The position numbers and the translations under genes were made by a program. From Saccoglossus kowalevskii (lineage: Eukaryota; Hemichordata; Enteropneusta; Harrimaniidae): DNA of 23,306 bases. Positions 1 to 9,000 of the stretch are shown piece by piece. Each line of letters starts with the position of its first letter. The first letter of the stretch is position 1. The DNA lies in the NCBI RefSeq assembly GCF_000003605.2, contig NW_003142815.1, positions 28,020-51,325 on the forward strand. Direction: 5' to 3'. Below the pieces are notes generated by a model. It ran no database searches. It had not been told where the DNA came from and saw only the letters and a program-made list of their open reading frames with translations.

Positions 1-179
1 GTAGTCCATTTCCATTGGATATTGGTTTAAAGGTTTATGTAACGGGCTAATTTGGTTGCTAAACCTGGTAGAAATGTGATAATATTGGATCATCCCAAAA
101 ATGATCTCAACTGACTAACATTGGTGGAACAGGTGCTTGTTTTATAGCATAAATTTTCTACTCACAGGATGCAAACCAT

Positions 180-596
180 CAGCATTTACTTTCAGTCCTT
201 AAGTAGGTCACTTCAGGTTTAAGAAATTCACACCTTTGTAGTTTCAAGTGAACATTATGTTTGCGAAATCCTCTCTGAAAACATCAACTAGAATTCTGAG
301 ATTCTCCTGCCAGTTATCACCACCAATACGAACGTTGCTTGTTTACACACACATTTCTCTACCCCTTGTAGCATCTGATCCATTTTAGCTTGGAATATTT
401 TAGGAGCAGATTTGACCCCATAAGGCAACTTGGTATAAGAATACAGTCCTTTATGTGTGTTAATTGTCAAATACTCTTGACTCTCTTTATCAACACTGAG
501 TTGTGCATATGCATATGCATGTGACAAGTCACGTTTAGTGAAAACTTTAGATCCTGCTAGCACTGCATAAAAGTCCTGAGTAGTAGGAAGTGGATA
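180..596 (-). pseudogene. Reverse transcriptase palm fragment, catalytic site lost
   Basis: The frame after the TAG carries FTKRDLSHAYAYAQL with the first catalytic Asp, LTINTHKGLYSYTKLPYG and SAPKIFQAKMDQML. At about 331-350, where the YxDD box belongs, the sequence reads a stop and unrelated residues, so the Asp pair is gone. RT-like sequence (HNVHLKLQRCEFLKPEVTYL) resumes in another frame near 180-240. The enzyme is dead. Confidence 0.8.
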
Positions 597-1094
597 CTAT
601 TCATCATCTACAGCTTGGTTGATGGTCACCTTATAGTCACCACAAATTCTCACAGACTTATCAGCTTTTGGTACAACCACCATTGGACTTGCCCAATTTG
701 ATCTCTCAGTTTGCACAATCGCACCGTATCGCTCAAGTTTGTCCAACTCTTTTTCAACTTCATCTTTCAAAGTATACAGGACTCTACGTGGTTTAATGTA
801 TACAGGTTGCACACCATCTTGCATAGTTATGTGTGCTTCAAACCCTTTCGTACCCTTATAGCCCTCTTTAAATTGCTCGCTATGTTTTGATAACAGCTCA
901 TAAAGTTGAATTTTGACACTAAATATCTCACCCCACTGAAGCTTTATATGGTTCAACCAGTTTTTGCCTAACAAAGTAGGTTTACCTTCATAATTTGCTA
1001 CAATTATTGGCAATATATACTTATGACCTTTGTACAGAACATTACATCTCATCTCTCCACACACCTTAAACATTTCACCAGTATATGTTTTCAA
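597..1094 (-). pseudogene. Protease C-terminus and reverse transcriptase N-terminal part
   Basis: The first half (NYEGKPTLLGKNWL) is the end of the protease region. The second half contains YIKPRRVLYTLKDEVEKELD and SPMVVVPKADKSVRICGDYK, the opening blocks of a Gypsy reverse transcriptase. It ends in an in-frame TAG at 597-599, and the RT continues in the same frame beyond it. Confidence 0.85.
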
Positions 1095-1690
1095 CTTAAC
1101 ATCTGATGAAATAAGTGGAATATTACTAAATTTCTCTTTGTACTCTTACTCATAATTGAGTAGTCAGCTGCGGTATCTATCTCCATTTTACACAATGACC
1201 CATTAGTGGACATATCTACAGTATAGCCTATCTTGGTTGGACTACCTACATGTATAACTGTAAACAAGGAATAAGTACCTAAATCATCATTGCTATACTC
1301 GCTGTGTGACTCCGATACATTATGTACACTACCTTTAGCCTTAAAATACTTCTTGGGCTTCACACTAGCTTTGTCATATTTACTTTGAGAAACAGATGCA
1401 ATATGACCTATTTTGGCACACTTATAGCATTTAGCTGACTTAAATTCACACTTCTGTGCATTATGATTACCCCCAAACCTATAACATGATTGTTTATCAT
1501 TGTCCATACTAGTGTGATCAGTTCTGTCCCTCTTAAAAGTTTTCAATTTGTTCACAACACCTGCATTACTACGAAATTCTTGTGCATTCTTCTCCGCCAT
1601 CTCCATGGACTGGGCAATCTGACAAGCTCTGTCAAATGTAAGGTCAACAGTGTTCAACAGCTTATTCTGGATTTTGGAATTATTCAATCC
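1091..1690 (-). pseudogene. Gag C-terminus with two damaged zinc knuckles, and protease start
   Basis: The fragment continues the gag frame after the TGA. Two CCHC boxes are visible: in the first, Phe stands where the second Cys should be (CYRFGGNHNAQKC); in the second, Ser replaces the last Cys (CYKCAKIGHIASVS). A retropepsin-like segment follows with DTAA at 1166-1177, where the family active site is D-T/S-G-A. Each motif has lost a key residue. The frame is lost just after the protease site, near 1140. Confidence 0.8.
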
Positions 1691-2011
1691 TCACACAAAC
1701 CGGTCTCTCAATGCTCGATTCAGAAATTGTCCATAATTGCAGTGAATGGATAGTTTCTTTAATGACACAATATAGTCACTGATCGATTCGCCTGGTTTCT
1801 TATTTCGAGTTCCAAAATGAAAACTCTCAGCAATTTCTAATGGTGCTGGATTATAATGTCGCTCTAGTGTTTGTACGATGACTTGTAATTGAATGTCTTT
1901 TGGCTTTGCTGGCACTAACAAATTACTCAGTGTGGAATATACTTGAGGTCCGATCTCCGATAGAAAAATTGCGCGTTTTCTTTCTCTAACAACAAGATTC
2001 ATTATTCTCAC
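1691..2011 (-). pseudogene. Gag middle fragment of the Gypsy element
   Basis: This stretch carries the capsid-like segments IGPQVYSTLSNLLVPAKP, FHFGTRNKKPGESISDYI and FLNRALRDRFV. It ends in a TGA in the same frame as the following fragment, where relatives keep the frame open. It is a structural protein relic without function. Confidence 0.8.
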
Positions 2012-2165
2012 CTGGTATTTCTACAATGTTATTTGCCGTGAAGAACATCTCCATTCGTTCCACATGAGAATTGAATGTTTCTCGTTCGGCATTAAACTCT
2101 CCCCCTCGACCCACAGGGAGCCCAGGAACTATAATCAACTGTAATACGCAGTCTCTATGAGCGGG
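2011..2165 (-). pseudogene. Gag N-terminal fragment of the Gypsy element
   Basis: The translation reads GGEFNAERETFNSHVERMEM followed by FFTANNIVE, a typical start of the Gypsy gag capsid region. The frame is lost near 2000 and gag resumes in another frame. The true start is obscured by a poly-C run on this strand (poly-G on plus, near 2163-2173). The hydrophobic, low-complexity translation upstream of about 2170 is probably not protein. Confidence 0.7.
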
Positions 2166-2309
2166 GGGGGGGGGGTATCGGCTGGTATCTAGTGTAAAGA
2201 AATAGACAAGGGATGAAGGCTCCAGCCAGCTCAAATTTTTTAAACTCGAAAAAACGGACGAAAAGAATGAAAAATAAAAGCTAAAAAAAAATACCAGGTT
2301 GAAGAATAT

Positions 2310-2332
2310 TAGTTGCTCCTTCAAATTTCGCC
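2310..2332 (-). other. Possible primer-binding region of the Gypsy element
   Basis: On the minus strand TTTGGCGAAATTTGAAGGAG lies just upstream of gag. A TGGCGA start is seen at the primer-binding site of some Gypsy elements, where it pairs with a tRNA 3' end. Neither LTR boundary could be confirmed, because the partner LTR is outside the window. Confidence 0.25.
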
Positions 2333-2340
2333 AAAGCATT

Positions 2341-2527
2341 ACCTACATTTTACCGATATCTGCAGAATAAATCAAGAAAACTACACAAATTGACTCCATT
2401 TAGGAATTCCTAACGGTTTGCCCCACAGTCAGCTGGCGCACACGTGATAATAAAATAAATACGATATTTACTAAATGGGGGCCGCCATCTTGAACGACGC
2501 ATAAAAATACAAATCAAGACAAAAATA
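2341..2527 (-). other. Candidate LTR remnant with YY1-like site
   Basis: If the element is complete on this side, its 5' LTR should lie here. The minus strand carries CAAGATGGCGGCC at about 2481-2493, a good match to the YY1 consensus, and a CACGTG E-box lies near 2440. No TG...CA boundary pair or second copy is visible, so LTR status is a guess. Confidence 0.25.
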
Positions 2528-2528
2528 C

Positions 2529-2610
2529 TCATAGCGACGTATCAACGCGTGTAAAATACATTGTTTATTTACATGAAATTCGAACACGCGCTGCGCGACG
2601 ACCACCACTA
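2529..2610 (+). repeat. Partial copy of the dispersed repeat at 15054-15190
   Basis: The stretch from CTCATAGCGACGTATCAACG through ACATGAAATTCGAACACGC to GCGCGACGACCACCAC is nearly the same as 15100-15180 in the same orientation. The left end and the terminal CTTTAAAG are missing, so it is a truncated copy of a short inverted-repeat element. Confidence 0.8.
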
Positions 2611-2672
2611 GGACTTCCACTAAGACCACTAGGACTAGGACCACCACTAAGCCAAACTAGGACTTCCATTTT
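2608..2672. repeat. Short degenerate tandem repeat (CCACTAGGACTT-like)
   Basis: Units such as CCACTAGGACTTCCACTAAG and CCACTAGGACTAGGACCACC recur about five times in roughly 65 bp. This is a small minisatellite at the end of the truncated repeat copy. Confidence 0.7.
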
Positions 2673-2795
2673 GAAATTAGGTTCGTAAAACAGAACTTGC
2701 ATTTTGAAGTTTGGGACATAGACATAGGTCATTAGTGCGCCCTCATATGACCTTTATGCAAAAGCATAAAAAGAAAAAAGAAAAGTTTACCCGTA

Positions 2796-2908
2796 TACTT
2801 GGCTGGGGCCCACCTCAGTGTCATGACACATCAAGCCACAAGAGGCCAGTAACTGGTAATGGTTCCTACTTGTCATTCGCAAAGGACGCCGGGAGCCAGC
2901 GAATAGGC
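2796..2908 (-). mobile_element. 113-bp internally deleted copy of the 11680-12129 element
   Basis: Reverse-complemented, this stretch matches first 11680-11725 (CCCGGCGTCCTTTGCGAATG) and then 12063-12129 (GGCCTCTTGTGGCTTG), but lacks the roughly 320 bp between them. It is essentially the two terminal inverted repeats joined together, a typical MITE derivative. No target duplication was recognised. Confidence 0.75.
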
Positions 2909-3001
2909 GAACGTTCACTACGATCTCCCACGATGAGTTCTATACTTAGAAGTTTCGCTTCTCCTTCCCAGAGCTCACTGCGGCTAGAACACAGAGTATA
3001 A

Positions 3002-5260
3002 TCTTCACAGTTTTATCACGGACTCTTAGTAGACGTGGGAACGATTTCGCGTGGAAGAACGTCATTTCGCACATGTATTCCTTGAATTTTCATCTCACAG
3101 CAAAGTGTGCCTGGTTCAGCAGATATGCATTTGGCGGCTGATTTGGCCAATATGGGTATCCCATCTATGGTACATGCATTTGCGTATATGTGGACTCAAC
3201 TGCTGAATTTTTGTACAACCTAACATTTGTTCAAGTTCGATAAATCGTTGATGATACTTTGTGAACAGATTGACCATTGTTATAGAAGGTAATATTGCAA
3301 ATACTAGTAGTTGGGATAACGAACCGAGAGATTTTAAGAAAAAAAGTTTATCTTGTTCTGATTACGAAATTCCGGTCATCCAACTGCATTTGATCTAATG
3401 TAATAGAGGTTGCAAATGTACGCTAAATTTATTGTTATTGAAAAGGTTTTTGATTTGTACACATTACCCATTACGGAATATCTTTAGAACAAATGGGCAT
3501 TTCTCACTGTTTGTGCGAAAAAAAAAATCAGTTGTGTATATACTTTGACTCATCTGCCATATTGAGGTGTCACAAAGTTGTAAGTTTCTTTTTTTTGCGC
3601 TCTCGTTGTTGAGGGAAGTATTTGGGACACACGGTATATTTGTAGTTATAACATACATATAGTAGTTGTATTGAGCGTCCATTAATGAAGAGCTCACAGT
3701 CAATACCAAAGTAATAAAACATCAAGACAATTGAATGTTAGGTAACGCTTGGTAACCTTTTCAAAATAAACAAGAATGACTGGGACTTTGACGGTGGCCT
3801 GATGTATGCTTTGCTATTTGAGGGTACCCAAGGATGGTAACGTGCTAATTTTCCCAACATGGACCTCACTCCATAAAAAGTGCCCTAGCTCGAGAATACC
3901 CAAGGCTAACAAAAGCATGAATTAACATACATTTAAATGAAAGACAGTGTTGGGGCTGCCTTGGGAGTTTTAATATTTAATTTTGAAATTGAAATGTTTT
4001 GGTTCACATTGTTCAACCACAAACGTGTGCCAACATACTAGCGCTGGCCTGGGGCGATTATTATATTTTATATAAACTCATTTTGTTATTAAACGAATCG
4101 TGGTAGTTTCGCACGTGCATAATACAGTCATGTAATAGTTGGCAAGACTATGAGCCTTGCTAAATAAACCGATAAGTGTAGTCGCTTAGTGTGGAATAAG
4201 CACTTGTCGAATGATCTCTCTCGCTGCCTATGGACGCCGCCATAAACTGTGTCTGACCATGGAAGTATAAACAGTTTAAACCTCCATGGTCTGACCAAGT
4301 TTTTGCCAGAAAAAAGCTTTTGCATCAAATAATATAATTTGATGTATTGCTAACTATTAATTAATTACGCAAATGTATATTCTCTAATATTTGTTGTATA
4401 AATAATACGTAATCGTAATTCAAGTGCAGTGTACAAATAACGACAAGTCACGTAATGTATTGAGATATTCAAAACAACATGGAGGGGTTCGTCATTGTCA
4501 TGAACATCACATCAAAAAGTTTGGAATTATTAGGTGTATTTCGGCCCGGTATAACCAGTGATTCACTATACAGAACAATATGGCGCTATCCACATACACG
4601 AGTTTATTCTGATTTTTTATAAATTGTACAATTATTGTTGCAGGTTAAATACATATCACAACATTCGCTTAAATGTTAAAGAAAAGTTTGAGCATGATAG
4701 ACACATTCAGATTATTTGTTTATCCAAAGACTAATTGCTGATTTCTGGTGCGCACTACCTTCTGTTATTACGTCACAGAATTTAGCCCATGACACACGGT
4801 CGCGAGCTCATGCATACTGTAATCAAATTCGTTACAACATTGTTTTTCGAATTTTGTGATATTTCAGATCTGTCAATTCCGAAAGTCACAAATATTCCAT
4901 GTGACACTGAAACCCATCATAAGTGGTACATTTCATTCGAACACCCAACAGTTGCCCCTGCACTGACAAAAAGATGAAAAATAACATACACTAGTAAAAA
5001 TAAATTGAGCAGTAACTCAATTAAAGTCGTTAATGTAAAGACAAATTAGCTCAATTAATAATTATTTATACCTGATTATTGTATAGTTCGGAAATATGTT
5101 CCTTAAAATGAATACCCCGAGGATCACACACAAAGTGAAACAGTAAATGACGCTCTAAAGCGGGCACTCCATCTATTTCAATTACACCAGTAATCGGAAA
5201 AAGAGTCGCCTGTTTAGTATAAATTCGAATATATTACTCGGAGAATACACAAACCCGTAA
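3002..5260. other. Non-coding stretch, nothing recognised apart from a small hairpin
   Basis: No coding region, RNA gene or known repeat was recognised on either strand. The short open frames (for example at 3464-3709 and 4128-4328) have no family resemblance. A small hairpin GACCATGGAAG...CCTCCATGGTC lies near 4256-4302. Confidence 0.6.
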
Positions 5261-5266
5261 AAGTTG

Positions 5267-5330
5267 TGTAGTATTGTATTGCATTGCATTGTATTGTATT
5301 TCATTTGTATTTGCATTGTCTTGTGGTTAA
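5267..5330. repeat. Pentanucleotide microsatellite (GTATT/GCATT)n
   Basis: The run GTATTGTATTGCATTGCATTG and its continuation is an imperfect 5-bp tandem repeat just downstream of the ligase gene. Confidence 0.9.
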
Positions 5331-5362
5331 CATTATACATTAGTAATTAAGAAAACAATAGG

Positions 5363-5363
<1 letters not shown>

Positions 5364-5402
<39 letters not shown>
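5364..5402. repeat. AT dinucleotide microsatellite
   Basis: An uninterrupted (AT)n tract of about 19 units lies between the pentanucleotide repeat and the ligase 3' end. Confidence 0.95.
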
Positions 5403-5404
<2 letters not shown>

Positions 5405-5769
5405 TGTATATATAATGGATTTAAATGTTATCCTATGATATATACATGATTGAAAGACGGTAATTCGACATTCATACAAAAGTTCTACCAGCTAATTGCA
5501 TTGTATGGTATCATGTTATTAATTTTTGCAATATTATAAAATCTGATATGGTTGTCTGCTTAAAACAAAGTTTACTAAAAAAGTATTTTGAAATAAAAAT
5601 GATTGTCATTTTAAAATTACCAGCATAGCCCGTGAAAATGTATTGCGTAATATTGACAGAGACCTTTGGCGGTTATAACCCTATTTTAGTTTCAAACGAT
5701 ATTCTCTTTCACAAACTGAATAAATTGGCCCCCTTATTCACAAAGAAGAAATTCCGCCACCTTCTCTAT

Positions 5770-5775
5770 TTTAAT
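5770..5775 (-). promoter_or_regulatory. Possible polyadenylation signal of the ligase gene
   Basis: An ATTAAA hexamer on the minus strand lies about 190 nt after the ligase stop codon. No AATAAA was noticed closer to the stop. In this AT-rich context the hexamer could occur by chance. Confidence 0.3.
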
Positions 5776-5960
5776 GGTAGAATGTCGATCCTTGATATTT
5801 GATCTTTGGTAGAACATAATATTTGATAAAGCTATAAACTGTAATAAATAATTGCAATGAATTAGAATGTTATTTTGCAAATATGAACAGTCTATGTACA
5901 TAATTAAAAATGTTCACAGGGTCAAAGTTCAAATCAGTTAAAACTGTGTTCAACTTTCAC

Positions 5961-6067
5961 CTAAATGTCTCTAAGGTTTCGTCGTAGTATTTTTCCACTG
6001 GCTGTTTTGGGGATTTCATTGACAAATTCTATACCACCTCGTAGTCTCTTGTGTGGTGCCACTTTGC
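5961..6067 (-). CDS. Ligase exon 12 (catalytic lysine and stop)
   Basis: The acceptor is TTTCTCCTGCAG. It encodes the last 35 residues, with [11 protein letters not shown] and [12 protein letters not shown]; the Lys before ILRR is the adenylation lysine of the family (motif A10). The reading frame ends RNLRDI then TAG. There is no SKL-type peroxisomal signal. Confidence 0.95.
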
Positions 6068-9000
6068 CTGCAGGAGAAAATATGATATCAGACGTTATAA
6101 TTATGTGATTTGAGTCGCGTATCTGGTTATTAGCTAATTGGCAGGTCAGATCAAACAAATAAAACAAGGCTGCAGTTTTGTTGTTTCTCGTACTGGTCGA
6201 TTGGATAATGAAAAAGATTGTACAAAATGGCGAAACAGGGATTAGATGGAAGTTTACATCAACGTTGGATGATTTGTATTTTGCAGATGATTTGGCACCG
6301 ATAACATTCACATAAAAACATATCAAAAATGACAAGTTATTTACACAAGTTGAACAAGTTGGCCTAAAAGTGAATTCACAGAAGACAGAAATAATGAGAA
6401 TTAATGCAAGAATTGTTGACAGAATATACATCGATGGTGAAGTTGTTGAAGATGGGTGCAACCTGAACACAATTAGGAGAAGAAATGGGAGACATGGAAA
6501 ACAAAATTTCAAAAGGAAAAATGTATTCATTCAGCTTCAACAGTTAACAAAATCATGAGAGCAGCTAAACTCATTGTACAAATCATTGGTGTTGTCAGTG
6601 CTGGTATATGGATCTGAAACTTGGAAGATGGCAAAAGGTGACGAAAAAAACCCTCAATACTTTTCAAAGTGTTTAAGGGATGAAGAACTATTACCGGTAA
6701 CCAGGATTGGAGAAACTGAGTGCTATAGCAATGAAGAGGAGATGGACATTTATTGGCCATACATTAAGAGAGAATTCTACAAGTATATGCAACACAGCAT
6801 TGACATGGGTCCCAGAAGGGGAAGGGAAAGGGAAATGGGGTAGACCCAAAACAACTTGAATTGGCGACGCATTGTTGAAAAGGAATGAAACAAGGCTGGG
6901 TGGAAGTCATGGGCAGCAGCTGATAGAACAGAATGGAAAAGTTCAGTGGAGGCCATATATGTCACTAGGCATCTGGAGGATAGATTAGATAGATCAAATC
7001 ATGGACTTACTGGTAAGTTCATGCTCAGATACTTTAAGATTCGCTTCTGTGAACTGGAAGGCCATTCACAGCATCCATTTTATTTTGATCCGTAAATAAA
7101 TGTTTAAATGATTAGTGCATACTTGTAAGCCATATACTTTTTCAGATACACTCTGGCATACTCTGGCAATATACATCGACAGTGCCTATATTTGGGAACT
7201 ATGACTAGGATATTCATGAATAAATGTCATGAAAGCAAATAACCAATCACCGCTTGTTTGAGAACAAGAGCACGAGTTGTCTGTTTATACAAGTAGATTG
7301 ATTGATTGCATGTTACGAAAGAAGGCACGCTGATTGGTGAATTTGCAAACTAAATAGCATGATGCATGTACAAGTCATTCAAGTTACGCTTTTACTGTAA
7401 ATTGAACGGTGTTCAGATTTCCAGAATTAAAATATATAAACCTCAAGTAATTAAAACTGTGGGCAGAGAAAGGGAGGGAGTATGTTAGTACTCACTCTCG
7501 ACAAATGAAAGTATGTCTTTAGGATTCACTGTACTCGAATTGGCAACAACAAAGGCTTTGGGGAGTTCTCCAGCTTCTTCGTCCGGGATACCAATTACAC
7601 AAGCATCTTTGATGTCGGTGTGAGTTAGAAGCAATGCCTCTATTTCAGCTGGCGCCACCTGTGTGCGAAAAGACGGTAAGGTAAACGTGTTCACGTGGTA
7701 TCAAACAAATTCTTGTCAAATTTAAGACACGAATCTAGGAAAACTTACTGCTAAAATTACTATAATACACTATAATCATTATTCAGACAGTGTACGATTA
7801 TAATGTTTGATACACTGCCTTTACTTCTTATCATTGAACACGGGTTGCAATGTCGTGTGCCACTTTTGTCAGAGTACTAGTATATCAGCAAATCCGCCAT
7901 TTTATCAGTGATCTGATTTGATTTGTACATTTGATGAATCATATGTACCAGTATTCCTCCCTGTCACATTAATCTATTTATTATTTGACGCATAGGATTC
8001 TGTTATTAATACACATGGACACAGCCTTCAGTTGTATTCGCCTACAATTTTCGTATAACAGCGTGTAAAACTAGTGACCGATTTTAAAGTCTATTCAGTC
8101 ACTCGTTAGCGACAAAAATATCGACATATAAATGTGGCAAACGTAACAAAATTCAAGATATTTTAAAAATAAAAACAAAACACTATAACCCACCAGCACT
8201 GCGCGAGACATAGTAACCATATTTAAACGTATTTTGGCATCAACATCAATAAAAAAAGCCTCTATTTCAAGTAATTTATATATCAGTCATTAAACAAAGT
8301 ACTGATTTGTATATCACCAGTGAAAATAACGGTCAGTATCGAAAATCTAGAGATTCACTGTTTTAAAACTAATTTGTTCCAAGGAAAATGTTCCTCCTGT
8401 ACCCTTAACTCTAACCCCTACCCTTCAGCACTCTATGTTTCCAAACTATTCATTATTAAGTATTTTAAACGCATATATAAAGGTAGACTGTCGATAGTCA
8501 TCAGGCCTATTTTGTTAGTATACTGCAATAAATGCGACAGACATTTCAGCGACAGCCAAAGGTATTTGTTGCAAAGGACTTTGCTGATTTACTATACTAT
8601 AATTCACAAACACCAAATAAACAGAAGAGAATTATTTTTGTGTTGTTTTTGCTTTTGCTCATTTTTATATCGACAATGGAATCACAGAGTATATTTTAAA
8701 GGTGTAACAAGGCAAATAAATTGCAATATATATGTAACAACTACAATTAGTATACATATGTCACCATAAGTTATGGTGTTGCACTGGGCATTTGCATCCT
8801 ACCATACTAAGAAATGCGAATTTCAAATATGGAACGATTACGCGCGTAAGCGTCCTCTAATAATAAAAACAAACATGCCACCAGGATTTGACCGGACTCC
8901 ATACAAAGAAGTTCGCTGATTCTGTTCTAAACTTTTTGGATTTCGGCATTTCCATGATGTATCCTTGAAGGGAAAAGATGTATAATAATAAGGTTATTAC

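Larger units (their letters stand above)
1..2340 (-). mobile_element. Decayed Ty3/Gypsy LTR retrotransposon, cut by window edge
   Basis: On the minus strand the order is gag, zinc knuckles, aspartyl protease, then reverse transcriptase, and recognisable polymerase sequence continues to the left edge, so the rest lies outside. The reading frame is broken by at least two frame changes (near 2000 and near 1140), in-frame stops at 1691-1693 and 597-599, and further breaks below 350. Protein similarity is to the K02A2.6-like Gypsy group common in marine invertebrates. The element is an old non-functional copy. Confidence 0.88.

Noticed and set aside
2170-2339. Phe-rich hydrophobic start of a minus-strand frame, considered as a membrane segment or envelope-like protein
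   Set aside because: It is a translation of T-rich low-complexity DNA upstream of gag; the protein-like signal starts only near 2165.
8320-8769. 149-codon open frame on plus inside ligase intron 10
   Set aside because: No recognisable domain, low-complexity Cys/Phe/Ile-rich translation, AT-rich like its surroundings, and antisense in an intron; most likely chance.
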